A DNA stretch of 64,000 bases from Leptospira perolatii (GTDB lineage: Bacteria; Spirochaetota; Leptospiria; Leptospirales; Leptospiraceae): assembly GCF_002811875.1 (NCBI RefSeq), contig NZ_NPDZ01000002.1, positions 62,001-126,000 on the forward strand, in the 5' to 3' direction. The notes beneath the pieces are model-generated. The model was not told where the DNA came from and ran no database searches. It saw nothing but the letters and a program-made list of their open reading frames with translations. Numbering within the stretch: the stretch's first letter is position 1; the number at the start of each line of letters is the position of its first letter. Of this stretch, positions 18,049-27,111 are shown piece after piece. A program made the position numbers and the translations under genes.

Positions 18049-19199
18049 AAATTTTTTTCAGATCCGGAAAACTCGCAAGGCCGTATTCTCGGATCCAATT
18101 TTTTTCCAACTTTCTTCTGGTTCTATTCGGAGTACTTTTGCTCTGGGGCAAAATGTCCGATTGGGCGAACTGGGCTTGGGGAAGAGTCGTGCTTCATGGT
18201 CTAGAAGGAGGTTTGGTCGGAGCGATTTGCGATTGGTTTGCGGTTTGGAAAACGTATCGCGCGGTTGAAACCGAAAGCGGTACAATTGCGGAGCAGATCG
18301 GAAATTGGGTTTCTACAGATTTACTAAATCATAAATATCTAAAAGAGTACATGGATCGGATCCTGGACCACCCGGAAAACTTAGAGACAATCTTTCAGTT
18401 TCTGGAAGAGAATCTAGGAAATGAGCAAAAGGTTCGAGAAGTCTTAGATAAAGTCTGGGACTTGGTGGAAGATGATATAGTTTCGTATCTCAGTAATTTT
18501 CAGTTTTCCGGAACTGACCAGAGGATACTCCACGATTTGAACCGAAGGTCGGAAATTCTAGAAACGGTCCGCTTTTTGCTGGGAGAGACACTTGTAAAGG
18601 TGGTCCAAGAGGATGAATTTCACACTCGTTTGGAAAAGGTTATCCATTCGTTTTCGTTTATCGCGCAGATATTCGTAAGATTTATTGGTCCTGAACGCAG
18701 ACTAAAGGAATTCGGAGAAGGGCTAAAGCAGGGGAAGTCCTTCGAAACCGAAGAAGAAACTGTTCTCTCCGAGTTAGTTTCACTTTTTGCAGAATGCGCA
18801 GATCTCTACATCGGAGCTTGGAACGAACTCCCGATTTCTAGAAAAGAGAGCGCGGTGCGTTCTTTAACGGGATTCGGGAAGGAACAGATGAATCGACTTT
18901 TGAGTGACGTGATTATTTCGCATAAAAATGAATTTCGAAATTTTAATAATCTTAGAGATTATGCTCCTGTAAGAACTGTGGTTGAATTCCTCAGATCCAA
19001 GACTGACGAAGGAGTCTCCGAATATATAGGAGAACAGGTCTCTAAAAGTTTGAAACATTTGGAACCCAAAAGATTTAGAAGGAATCTAGAGGATAAAACG
19101 AGAAAGGTTCTTGAAAAAATCAGGATCAATGGAAGTCTACTCGGACTTTTGGTAGGAGGAATCATCGGACTTTTGGAAATTCTACTCGTAAACTTTTAG
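18033..19199 (+). CDS. DUF445 family membrane protein
   Basis: A 388-residue protein with an N-terminal membrane helix (about 25-42), the DUF445 signature GLEGGLVGAICDWFAVWKTY (about 50-70), a long helical middle region and a C-terminal glycine-rich helix (LLGLLVGGIIGLLEILLVNF). DUF445 proteins (YheB/YjiN type) are membrane-anchored helical proteins of unknown role. The start ATG has AAGAGG three bases upstream; the frame overlaps the preceding membrane-protein gene by 16 bases, suggesting translational coupling. Confidence 0.85.
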   Translation: MVFPVKIFFRSGKLARPYSRIQFFSNFLLVLFGVLLLWGKMSDWANWAWGRVVLHGLEGGLVGAICDWFAVWKTYRAVETESGTIAEQIGNWVSTDLLNHKYLKEYMDRILDHPENLETIFQFLEENLGNEQKVREVLDKVWDLVEDDIVSYLSNFQFSGTDQRILHDLNRRSEILETVRFLLGETLVKVVQEDEFHTRLEKVIHSFSFIAQIFVRFIGPERRLKEFGEGLKQGKSFETEEETVLSELVSLFAECADLYIGAWNELPISRKESAVRSLTGFGKEQMNRLLSDVIISHKNEFRNFNNLRDYAPVRTVVEFLRSKTDEGVSEYIGEQVSKSLKHLEPKRFRRNLEDKTRKVLEKIRINGSLLGLLVGGIIGLLEILLVNF

Positions 19200-19216
19200 T
19201 TCTTTCTAGAATTCAC

Positions 19217-19246
19217 TTGCGTTTGAATTTATTTTTCGTATATAAC
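19217..19246 (+). promoter_or_regulatory. Candidate promoter for the small lipoprotein pair
   Basis: TTGCGT (19217-19222) and TATATAAC (19239-19246) form -35 and -10 like boxes with 16 to 18 bases between them, about 25 bases upstream of the lipoprotein start at 19272. Confidence 0.35.
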
Positions 19247-19271
19247 AAGTCCTTATTGCCCTCGGTCGACC

Positions 19272-19562
19272 ATGAAACGTTTCTATTTGCTACTATTTCT
19301 ATTATTCCTTTCTAACTGTTTTTCTTCGACGGTTTATTATTTCGATTCTTTGAGAATGAACGAAGTACCGGAAAGCGTACGAAGAGGACTGTACAAACAA
19401 GACGAAATTGGATGTGGGGTACCGCTGAGGGAGCTCATGGTTCAGATTTCTGAAAAGAATCCGAATGCAACCTATATTAGAGATTTAGAAGTTTATAAAA
19501 AAGACGACGGCTTGTTCGGAAGTTGCTATCGACTGCGTTACGGCCTGGAGATTTCTCAATGA
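19272..19562 (+). CDS. Small lipoprotein, unknown function
   Basis: A 96-residue protein with a signal peptide ending in FLSNC, a plausible spirochaetal lipobox with lipidated Cys16. The mature part is about 80 residues with two further cysteines (GCGVPL and GSCYRL) that could form a disulfide. No known family is recognised. The stop overlaps the ATG of the next lipoprotein gene, so the two are translationally coupled and may work as a pair. Confidence 0.75.
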   Translation: MKRFYLLLFLLFLSNCFSSTVYYFDSLRMNEVPESVRRGLYKQDEIGCGVPLRELMVQISEKNPNATYIRDLEVYKKDDGLFGSCYRLRYGLEISQ

Positions 19563-19933
19563 AAAGAAAATCTCGTTGGTCGGGGCTATTTGCCTTTTTG
19601 TTCATGGGGGCTATCATTTTAGGATTCGGAGTTTCTTGCTCCGGGGACGAAAAGAGAATCCTCCAAATAGATAGATTGAAGCCCGCAAAAGACAGAGCTC
19701 CTTTTTCTACGGAGAGAGTGGAGGGGGAAGATTGCGTCGGAGTATTCTTTCCATTTTATATTCCTAAAAAATGGGATCCGGATTTGCAAAGAGCCTATGA
19801 CCATGCGATCGAAGCTTCACCTCCGGGAACTTCTTCGATCGTAAAAGGGGAAGTGTTCCGTAGAGAGTTTTATCTTCCCCCTTTGATTTTTGTTAGGTGT
19901 ATCGCGATCATCGGACTTCCGAGTGGTGAATAG
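19559..19933 (+). CDS. Small lipoprotein, unknown function
   Basis: A 124-residue protein starting at ATG 19559, which overlaps the stop of the preceding lipoprotein gene by 4 bases. The signal peptide ends in FGVSC, a likely lipobox. Two cysteines in the mature part (EDCVGVFFPF and FVRCIAIIG) echo the arrangement in the TRL-like and 60-kb lipoproteins elsewhere in the window, in which a Cys near the start of the domain pairs with one near its end. Function unknown. Confidence 0.75.
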   Translation: MKRKSRWSGLFAFLFMGAIILGFGVSCSGDEKRILQIDRLKPAKDRAPFSTERVEGEDCVGVFFPFYIPKKWDPDLQRAYDHAIEASPPGTSSIVKGEVFRREFYLPPLIFVRCIAIIGLPSGE

Positions 19934-19958
19934 AAAACAAAGGAATCTGGCCTGAGAG

Positions 19959-20984
19959 TTACTTCAATTCTCTAGGCTCTACAAAAAAAGTACGAAGAGA
20001 GTTTTCTCTTAACAATCGGATTGTGATTTTTTTGCCTATGGACGTCTCGTCTAAAATTTTGTGAAGATCATCCACACCTAAAATTTCCGAGCTGTTCAAG
20101 GAAAGAATCAAATCTCCATTCCTGATTCCAGATCTTTCCGCTGGAGAATCTGCTTCGACACCTAACACCAAAACTCCGGACTCTTGCTTGATTTGATTCA
20201 TGAGTTTCATCTTAGCTGGGATGGATTGGTTTTGTCCTCCGAGTCCGAGATAGCCCCTCTTTACAGAACCATTTGTCATTAATCGCGTGATCACATACTC
20301 TGCAGTACTGGATCCGACTGCAAAACAGATTCCTTGAGCAGAAGGGATGATCGCTGTGTTAATTCCGATTACTTTCCCGAAAGAATTTACGAGAGGACCT
20401 CCAGAATTTCCTGGATTCAATGCCGCATCTGTTTGGATCACATTGTCGATGAGCCTTCCTGATTGGGAACGCAAAGTTCTGCCTAGTGCGCTTACCACAC
20501 CTGCAGTGACTGTAGATTCGAATCCGTATGGATTTCCAATCGCTACAACCAACTGTCCTACTTTCAAATTTTTTGAATCTGAAAATTCTGCGTGAGGATA
20601 TGCAGATCCTTGGATTCGGACGACAGCAATATCCGTAAAAGGATCGTCTCCCACTAGTTCGGCTTCCTTGCTTGTGCCGTCTTGAAGCTTCACTTTAATT
20701 TTTCGAGATCCGTGTACCACGTGACTGTTTGTTGCCAGGTAGCCATCCGGAGTGAACAAGAATCCAGAGCCGCTTCCTCCACCGTTGGATCTAGAAGATT
20801 CCACTTGCAAGTGTGCAACTGTAGGACCAATTGAGTCTGCGGCAAAGATTACGGAGCGTGAATAAGCGTCTAGAATTTCTCGCTCTTCGACTTGTGCAGG
20901 ATCTTTTTTTGCCGGAACATATCTAGAAATATCTCCGCCTGTAATAAAGGTAGTCTTCGGAAAAGAATTCGCAGATCGAGCCAT
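19959..20984 (-). CDS. HtrA/DegQ-like serine protease with PDZ domain, no signal peptide
   Basis: A 341-residue S1C protease. The triad is H88 (TNSHVV), D118 (DPFTDIAVV) and S194 (NPGNSGGPL), and one PDZ domain fills about residues 245-340. The fold and length match single-PDZ DegS/DegQ-type proteases, which degrade or regulate misfolded envelope proteins. Unusually the N-terminus (MARSANSFPKTTFITGGDIS) has no signal peptide or membrane anchor, and a TGA in frame about 30 bases upstream excludes an ordinary longer start. The protein may act in the cytoplasm or leave by another route. Confidence 0.9.
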   Translation of the reverse strand: MARSANSFPKTTFITGGDISRYVPAKKDPAQVEEREILDAYSRSVIFAADSIGPTVAHLQVESSRSNGGGSGSGFLFTPDGYLATNSHVVHGSRKIKVKLQDGTSKEAELVGDDPFTDIAVVRIQGSAYPHAEFSDSKNLKVGQLVVAIGNPYGFESTVTAGVVSALGRTLRSQSGRLIDNVIQTDAALNPGNSGGPLVNSFGKVIGINTAIIPSAQGICFAVGSSTAEYVITRLMTNGSVKRGYLGLGGQNQSIPAKMKLMNQIKQESGVLVLGVEADSPAERSGIRNGDLILSLNSSEILGVDDLHKILDETSIGKKITIRLLRENSLRTFFVEPRELK

Positions 20985-21032
20985 TGTAATTCTTGGACCA
21001 TACGGCGTTCAGAAATGTCCTAGAAAAAATGA

Positions 21033-21347
21033 CTAAGAAGCCCAAACTTCGGGTTCAGGGTGAACCGGTGAGTAGAATACGGTCGTGGTTCCTTGCTCGA
21101 AAAATTCAGGAACCTCTCTCCTCCAAGAAACATAGTGCGGAGTGTCTAGGTGAGCTTTTCGAAACGATTCGCTTTGGTACGCCTCTAACACTAAAAATCT
21201 GCCTTCGTCCCCGTCGTTTTGCAGGACGTCAAAGCGAAGCACTCCTTTGTCTTTTAACGATTGGCTTGCCAAATCATAGGTCGCCGACTTAAAGGATTCG
21301 ATTTTATCTCGAAGTATTTTGTAGGAAGAAACAGTGACTACTATCAT
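21033..21347 (-). CDS. ABM-domain monooxygenase-like protein
   Basis: A 104-residue protein of the antibiotic biosynthesis monooxygenase (ABM) fold: a MIVVTVSSYKI first strand, then RFDVLQNDGDEGRFLVLEAYQS and a FRKAHLDTPHYVSW block with the usual His. Such small ferredoxin-like dimers oxidise quinols or degrade haem, but many have no known substrate. ATG at 21347 was preferred over TTG at 21356. It lies 48 bases upstream of the HtrA-like gene on the same strand and probably shares a transcript. Confidence 0.8.
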   Translation of the reverse strand: MIVVTVSSYKILRDKIESFKSATYDLASQSLKDKGVLRFDVLQNDGDEGRFLVLEAYQSESFRKAHLDTPHYVSWRREVPEFFEQGTTTVFYSPVHPEPEVWAS

Positions 21348-21431
21348 TGATCTCAAGATTAAGGATAGGATTTCTCTCCGACCAGAAAAAAACGATGGAT
21401 CGGTAGGTGTAAAAGAAAAAGCTACACTTGT

Positions 21432-22349
21432 ATGAAGTTGCGCACTCCAGTTTCTGAAATGCTCGGAATCGATTTACCGATTATCGGAGCTCCTATGTTT
21501 CTCGTTTCTTATCCCGATCTAGTAGTAGCCGTATCTGAAGCAGGCGGTTTGGGAACTTTTCCCGCACAAAACTATCGCACGATCGAAGAATTGAAACGCG
21601 GCTTGGATGAAATTCGGTCTCGTACAAAAAAGCCGATCGGTGTGAACCTGATTCTTCATAAAGCGCACAATCCGAATTGGGTAAAGCAGTTCGAAGTTTT
21701 ACTAGAATACAAAGTGGAATTAATTATCACTAGCTTGGGTAGTCCAAGGAGCATTGTCGGAGAGGCAAAATCCGTGGGAACAAAAGTCTTTTGCGATGTG
21801 ACCACTCTCAAACACGCAAGGATTGTCGCAAAATCAGGTGCAGACGCACTAGTAGCGGTCGCGCAGGGAGCGGGAGGACACGCAGGTAATATTACACCGT
21901 TTAGTTTGTTCCCGTATCTCAAAAAAGAAGTAGGACTTCCTGTGATCGCTGCGGGCGCAATCAGTGATGGAGCACAAATGGCCGCCGCGCTTTCGTTAGG
22001 TGCAGACGCGGTTTATATCGGAACCAGATTAATTGCCTCAAAAGAAGCCTCGGCTCCACAAGAATACAAACAGATGCTGATCGATTCTCCTCCCGAGGAA
22101 ATCGTCTACACCGAAAAGATTTCCGGAATTCCGGCGAACTGGCTCAAAAGATCCGTGGAAAAAGCGGGAGACAATTTTGCCGAACACAAGAGCCAAAGTA
22201 TCGATCAGGAATTCAAAAGGTGGAAGGACATTTGGTCTGCGGGACACGGTGTCGCGCAAATAGAATCCGTTATACCTGCAGGAGATATCATCCGAAATAT
22301 GGCTGCGGATTATATGAAGGTCGTCGACGGTCTGCCAAGGCTAACGTAA
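21432..22349 (+). CDS. Nitronate monooxygenase family flavoprotein
   Basis: A 305-residue TIM-barrel flavoprotein. Recognisable blocks are LPIIGAPMFLVSYPDLVVAVSEAGGLGTFPA at the start, then ALVAVAQGAGGHAG with the catalytic histidine region, LPVIAAGAISDG and LGADAVYIGTRLIAS for FMN phosphate binding. Family members oxidise alkyl nitronates or act as enoyl reductases of the FabK type; the AQGAGGHAG motif favours nitronate monooxygenase. The gene is monocistronic and convergent with the DUF1145 gene. Confidence 0.88.
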   Translation: MKLRTPVSEMLGIDLPIIGAPMFLVSYPDLVVAVSEAGGLGTFPAQNYRTIEELKRGLDEIRSRTKKPIGVNLILHKAHNPNWVKQFEVLLEYKVELIITSLGSPRSIVGEAKSVGTKVFCDVTTLKHARIVAKSGADALVAVAQGAGGHAGNITPFSLFPYLKKEVGLPVIAAGAISDGAQMAAALSLGADAVYIGTRLIASKEASAPQEYKQMLIDSPPEEIVYTEKISGIPANWLKRSVEKAGDNFAEHKSQSIDQEFKRWKDIWSAGHGVAQIESVIPAGDIIRNMAADYMKVVDGLPRLT

Positions 22350-22436
22350 AAGGTTCAAGATCTTTTATATTCAATTCACCTAAAGCTTTTGGTTAGTATC
22401 TATCGAGCTCGGTTGGAATACTACCTTAAAAAATGA

Positions 22437-22706
22437 TCACTTTTCCTGAAAGCTAACAGGAATTAGGTGAAATACTCCGAATACAAAAACCTGTATTGCG
22501 TCCGAGATTTTTGCTCCGCCTCTTTTGGGGGCTCGATAAAAATAAATTCCGGTTTCTATAATATGTGCAAAAAAAATGACCCAGCCGAAAAGTATGATCC
22601 AGGAATCGTACTCCGGAAACAAAGAATATACTCCGGTGATTAGGCCAGCCCAGAGCACCCAAAAAGAAGCGGTTATCGCTTTACTTATGATAATCAGTGA
22701 ATTCAT
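22437..22706 (-). CDS. DUF1145-like small membrane protein
   Basis: An 89-residue protein with three hydrophobic helices. It ends with an ISDAIQVFVFGVFHLI segment that resembles the RIFLFGVFELL tail of YhhL-type DUF1145 proteins. The start was set at ATG 22706 because a strong GAGG ribosome site lies 7 to 10 bases upstream; longer in-frame starts at 22730 and 22760 lack one. Function unknown; inner membrane. Confidence 0.7.
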   Translation of the reverse strand: MNSLIIISKAITASFWVLWAGLITGVYSLFPEYDSWIILFGWVIFFAHIIETGIYFYRAPKRGGAKISDAIQVFVFGVFHLIPVSFQEK

Positions 22707-22770
22707 CCTTTTTCCTCTTTCGATGGACATAAGTTCCACGGATTTAGTGTTATTCGTCAAGAATAACTTA

Positions 22771-22800
22771 TCTCTCTCCTAGAAGATCTGCTGAGAGAGA
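22771..22800 (-). terminator. Hairpin downstream of the lipoprotein-RND operon
   Basis: TCTCTCTC (22771-22778) pairs with GAGAGAGA (22793-22800). On the minus strand the stem follows the lipoprotein stop codon at 22823 by about 20 bases and is followed by a moderately T-rich stretch. It is a weak intrinsic terminator candidate. Confidence 0.4.
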
Positions 22801-22822
22801 GTGGGGCAACTCCAGCGAGTCT

Positions 22823-23425
22823 TTAGCCCGAGGATTCGACTTCTATCTTTTCGTCTTGCTCTTCTTCGGTCAAGGTCGGACCGGATAGCTCGTCAACCAA
22901 GGCTCCTAGGACGTAGTAATACGGAATAGCCTTAGGACCAACTGATTCCCCGAATTTTTGTACATAAGTTTTTCGTAATGATTGGTTCGCATCATCTTCT
23001 TGGGTCAATGAATAATCAGAAGCAGCCAGTCCTTCCCATAACAATTTTCCGGATTTGCAATCTTTGAGTTCGCCTTTTACTTTGATATGCAACTCTTGCT
23101 CGCGAATTGTCTGGTGGATTAAAAGAGAAAAGATTCCCTGAGCTTTGCCTGGCAAATTTCCGCATTGGAATTTGGATTGAGAGCTGGGATAAACGATAAA
23201 CTCTTTGTGATGGGCGAGATACTGTTGCGCCATTGCCTTTGCCATTTCGGAATCCGCCTGGTTTAAGGCAGAAGCGGGATCTACCACAATGACGATCCTC
23301 TTAAACTTTAAGAGGATATTCGATAAGTCAGGATCTTTTTTTACGTATTTTACCGTACATTGGTTTAGCAAAAATAAAAGCGCCAAAAGTGAGAGCCAAT
23401 GTGTTGTTCTGAAATCTGATTTCAT
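22823..23425 (-). CDS. Lipoprotein, resembling the MXAN_6521/LA_1396 family
   Basis: A 200-residue lipoprotein with a signal peptide ending LLNQC. The mature part has a beta strand FKRIVIVVDP, a central paired segment QFQCG..KAQGIFSLLI and KVKGELKDCKSGKLLWEG, and an acidic tail. This resembles a lipoprotein family typically found beside RND transporters in leptospires and myxobacteria; recalled, not searched. It overlaps the RND exporter gene by 4 bases, so it is probably an outer-membrane or periplasmic partner of that exporter. Confidence 0.65.
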   Translation of the reverse strand: MKSDFRTTHWLSLLALLFLLNQCTVKYVKKDPDLSNILLKFKRIVIVVDPASALNQADSEMAKAMAQQYLAHHKEFIVYPSSQSKFQCGNLPGKAQGIFSLLIHQTIREQELHIKVKGELKDCKSGKLLWEGLAASDYSLTQEDDANQSLRKTYVQKFGESVGPKAIPYYYVLGALVDELSGPTLTEEEQDEKIEVESSG

Positions 23426-26418
23426 TTTTTCTTGGCACCTTTTTTTGAAGCTACTTTCTTTTTTGCACTCGCTTTCTTGGGAGAAGCTTTCTTAGAAGCA
23501 GCTTTTTTCTTTGGAGATTTTCGATTCGAGTTCTCTTCTAGTTCGGAATCGAAATCAAAAGAGGAATCCTTCCACGAAGTTTCAGCAACTCTAGAAGTGG
23601 ACATTTGCAAATGGTTCTCTTCGTCTTCGGGACCTAAGCCGAGCGGTACTGTCTCTGATTCCTCTTCCTTTCGAGTCTTGTACGCGAGTTCTAAGATTGC
23701 AGGAAGCAACGTGAGCGCGATCAAAAGACAAGCGCCGATTCCTATCGTAGCCACTTTTCCGATGGAATGCAGTCCTCTTTGGTCGGCGATCAATAGCGCG
23801 CTCCAACCGACTAAGGTAGTCAAGGTGGAGGCGATCACTGCAGGACCTACCATCGCCATTGCTCGAACGATGTCGTGGTCTTCCCGGAATCTATAATAGA
23901 TATAGATTCCGTTTTGGATTCCGTATCCTACAATTACAGGAAACACTAATACATTCATAAAATTTAATTTTAAATCTATGAGCGCCATAGTTCCGACAGT
24001 GACTACAATTCCTAAGAGTAAAGGAATGAGAGATAGAATCGCCGGTAAAAAAGCTCTGTAAAATAACACGAGCACGAGCACTACTAAAAACAAGGTCAAT
24101 CCGAAGGCCAGTAAGCCTTCTCTTTGCACGATCAGGATTAGATTCGCAAATAGCATCAAGCTGCCTGCGGTAGTGGCCTTGAACGTAAGTGATCGAACTT
24201 GTTTTAGATTGGCGAAAGGCCGATTTTGAAGAATCTCGTTCGCTGTACCAGGCAGAATCGATAAGGAAAGTAACTTTTCTTTAGAATAAGAATTGAGTGC
24301 TCTTAACAGTGCTCTTTCTTGCTCTGGAGAGTATTTGTCCTCACTAGGAAGGATGGAACCTTTTTTGACTGCTCCACTTGAATCCAAGATTGCGTTTAAG
24401 TTCCTTCTGGAGATTTTTGGAATCTGCATCTCACCGACTGCGGAAAAGAATTCGAGTAATTTTCCACCGTGCCAAAGTGCTACTTTCGGGTAGATGAATA
24501 CTAGATGACCTTTTGCTTTGGAATTCGGTACTTCTTTGAACTGAGAAGAAAAGATATCCGGAACTTTTTTATAGTCGTAAGGTTGAACCGCTAAAAAGGC
24601 CCTAGCCTTCGGAAGATATTTTCTCTGTTCCGGCTTCAAGAAGGAGGGTTTGACCGGCTTCATGTCCTTTTTGATTTGATCCAAGATTTTTCGATTCGCC
24701 AATTGTTGACTATAGGCGGGAACAAAATTCCAAAGAGAAACTACCTGGTCCACAGAACCTTCGATTGATTTCGGGACCGGATTAAAATAATCGAATACTG
24801 CCTCTGACTCCTCGAGTGTATCCACTACGATCGCTTGCGGATCTGAGGAAATATCGAATCGATCAGAGATTTCATCATATAAGTTTAATGATTCCAAGTT
24901 TTCGACTAGAAGGTTTCGACCATTCACGTCGAACTCAACCTTTGGCGCAAAAACTCCGGTTGCCACAACGAAGATCACAACCAAAACGGAAAGTAATCCC
25001 GGGCGAGAATAAAATTTTCGTAATATTCCAGACGGTGTCTGCTGGCCTTCGGTTAGTAGGAAAAAGGAAGAAGCCTTTGGAAACCACCTCAGTAAAAGTG
25101 TAATCTGTACCGCGGTCACGCCGTACATTGCTATCGCAATGATTAAAATCCCGTAAGTAGCAATGATTCCGAATTCGCTGAAGCCTCTGAATTCTGAAAA
25201 TGATAAAACTACAAAGGCGGAGGTGGTGGTCAGAGCCGAACTCAGCGAGGCGATTCCTGTATGATAAATCGTATCCTTAATGGATCGGACCAAATCCTGT
25301 TTTTTTGTAAATTCTTCCCGAAACCTGTACAAGAATTGGATGCCGTAATCTATACCCAACCCCATTAAAATCGAACCGATAATGCTGGTCACACTATTCA
25401 ATTGTCCGATAAAGAGACCCGTAAGTCCGAATGTCGCAATCAGTCCGGATCCGAGGGAAATTAATAATATTATTATAAATAAGGGATTTCTAAAGAATAA
25501 CAGGAGCAGGATTGCGATTCCGGCTACGGATGCGATTCCGATCGGTTTTAGAGCACCGATTAAAGTTTCGTAATCATCCAAATGCAGCTTATAGGTTCCC
25601 GTAAATCCTGCGAAAACTCCCGAATTTTCCAGTTTCAGTTTTTCTATATGCGCCGCAATTGCACGATCTAACTTTTTATCGAATTCGATATCTACAAAGG
25701 ATCCGGTTGGTTTCACCAGAACGATCAGCATTCCCTTGTCAGGAGAAATATTATATTCGTCGAATATATCTCTTTTGGCAAGTTTTTGGTACTTGGAAAG
25801 AATATCTGAAAAGTCCGGATTGTATTCCTTGTTCGTAAGCTTGATGTAGAATGGATTCGCTTTTTCCACTTCATCGTCGATCTTGCGTTTGATTCGTTTC
25901 CTGATTTCAAGTAAGTCCTGGGTTTGTAAAAAGAGTGGAAGTCTCTCTTGCAAAAAGGTAACGTTATAACGGAAAGAAACATATCTTACAAATTCCTTAT
26001 CCGCTAATAAAGATTCTGCGAGTCGATCCGATGCCCTTTTGAGAGCAAGCTCCTTTGATTTATAATAAGATAAATTCTTCCGTTTGGCCTCGTCTGCTGA
26101 TTCGAGTTCTTTTTTTTGCGTTTCGAAGTCTCCGTCACGCTTCGCTGCAAATGCCTTGTTTAAGTGGTCGGTCATCCCCCTCTCATCGTGAAATTTAAGC
26201 GCAACCGTGTAGAAACCATTTCCGCCGATCATTTGAATGACCTGCCTTGTCTTTATCACCGAAGGGTTGTCAGGCGGGAGCAAGTCTAAGTTATTACTAT
26301 TAATGGAAAGCCTGGACGCTAAATACAAAGAGCAGGCGAGTAAAAATAGAATGGTAAGAGTAGAAATTACGGGATTAGTTAGAACCGCATCCGTCGCTCT
26401 GGAAAGATATTTCCGCAT
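23422..26418 (-). CDS. RND/MMPL-family exporter with a histone-like lysine tail
   Basis: A 998-residue protein with the repeated RND layout of HpnN/MmpL-type lipid exporters: one N-terminal helix, a large periplasmic loop (about 40-260), a helix block with GLGIDYGIQFLYRFREE, a second periplasmic loop, and a second block with VGYGIQNGIYIYYRFRED. The central Gly-Asp-Tyr motif is intact in the first repeat but the matching Asp is absent (GIQN) in the second, so proton coupling may use one half. The C-terminal 30 residues are almost only Lys, Ala and Ser, like a histone H1 tail. It overlaps the MlaC-like gene and the lipoprotein gene. Confidence 0.85.
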   Translation of the reverse strand: MRKYLSRATDAVLTNPVISTLTILFLLACSLYLASRLSINSNNLDLLPPDNPSVIKTRQVIQMIGGNGFYTVALKFHDERGMTDHLNKAFAAKRDGDFETQKKELESADEAKRKNLSYYKSKELALKRASDRLAESLLADKEFVRYVSFRYNVTFLQERLPLFLQTQDLLEIRKRIKRKIDDEVEKANPFYIKLTNKEYNPDFSDILSKYQKLAKRDIFDEYNISPDKGMLIVLVKPTGSFVDIEFDKKLDRAIAAHIEKLKLENSGVFAGFTGTYKLHLDDYETLIGALKPIGIASVAGIAILLLLFFRNPLFIIILLISLGSGLIATFGLTGLFIGQLNSVTSIIGSILMGLGIDYGIQFLYRFREEFTKKQDLVRSIKDTIYHTGIASLSSALTTTSAFVVLSFSEFRGFSEFGIIATYGILIIAIAMYGVTAVQITLLLRWFPKASSFFLLTEGQQTPSGILRKFYSRPGLLSVLVVIFVVATGVFAPKVEFDVNGRNLLVENLESLNLYDEISDRFDISSDPQAIVVDTLEESEAVFDYFNPVPKSIEGSVDQVVSLWNFVPAYSQQLANRKILDQIKKDMKPVKPSFLKPEQRKYLPKARAFLAVQPYDYKKVPDIFSSQFKEVPNSKAKGHLVFIYPKVALWHGGKLLEFFSAVGEMQIPKISRRNLNAILDSSGAVKKGSILPSEDKYSPEQERALLRALNSYSKEKLLSLSILPGTANEILQNRPFANLKQVRSLTFKATTAGSLMLFANLILIVQREGLLAFGLTLFLVVLVLVLFYRAFLPAILSLIPLLLGIVVTVGTMALIDLKLNFMNVLVFPVIVGYGIQNGIYIYYRFREDHDIVRAMAMVGPAVIASTLTTLVGWSALLIADQRGLHSIGKVATIGIGACLLIALTLLPAILELAYKTRKEEESETVPLGLGPEDEENHLQMSTSRVAETSWKDSSFDFDSELEENSNRKSPKKKAASKKASPKKASAKKKVASKKGAKKK

Positions 26419-27026
26419 CAGCTTTTGGCCATTTTTCGGATAAGCGCGATCGTTCCTTTTACCCCGTGTGCCTTGATGGCAGGTTCGATACTCTTGACCC
26501 GATTGGTCTCAGTGGAAAGCTTTCCTTCTGTTTCAAAATCGGTAACGACCCAGTTCCCGTCTACTTCGTTTAATATCCACGCAAAGACTACTTTGTCGGA
26601 TCCTTTATAAAGGATCGAGGATCCGATTCTAATTTCATTATTTTTGATTACGGGATTTTCGTAGGTGATATCTATTTTATCAAAATATTTTGCGGCGACT
26701 GGAAAGCCCTTGTGTACGATGTATTCTTTGACAGCTTCCTCAAAGTCCTTTTTTTCCTGCTCGGAAAATGTGGTTTTTCCCACTAGCTTGCTCGCGTAGA
26801 TTCCGGTATGAATGAGAGCTAAAGCCTTTTCATTCTTTTTGTAACGGATAAATCCGATCAACTTCTTGACTGTCGCCAAGGCCTTGTCCTCGGGAGAGGA
26901 GGCCTGATTTTGCGATTCTTCATTTGTGGTTTGAGGTGTTTGTTCCGAAGGGCTTTGTTCTTGGGAATATAACCCTGCTCCCAGGAAAAGAGCTGCTACC
27001 ATTAAGGACGAAATTATTTTTTTCAC
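26418..27026 (-). CDS. MlaC/Ttg2D-like periplasmic phospholipid-binding protein
   Basis: A 202-residue protein with a signal peptide ending about residue 21, a Gln/Ser/Glu-rich linker, and a C-terminal domain whose helices and strands (TVKKLIGFIRYKKNEKALALI, then FAWILNEVDGNWVVTDFETEGK) match MlaC-type proteins, which shuttle phospholipids between envelope membranes. The GTG start has AGGT 8 bases upstream. It is the first gene of a three-gene operon whose stop/start overlap (TGATG) joins it to the RND exporter. No Mla ABC genes are near, so the RND protein may replace MlaFEDB as its partner. Confidence 0.75.
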   Translation of the reverse strand: MKKIISSLMVAALFLGAGLYSQEQSPSEQTPQTTNEESQNQASSPEDKALATVKKLIGFIRYKKNEKALALIHTGIYASKLVGKTTFSEQEKKDFEEAVKEYIVHKGFPVAAKYFDKIDITYENPVIKNNEIRIGSSILYKGSDKVVFAWILNEVDGNWVVTDFETEGKLSTETNRVKSIEPAIKAHGVKGTIALIRKMAKS

Positions 27027-27111
27027 GAGTCGTACCTGATTCGAGGAATTTCACTAGTTGTTTACAGAGAGATTACGGACTTCCTCATTTGTATTCATGA
27101 GTCGGTAATCG

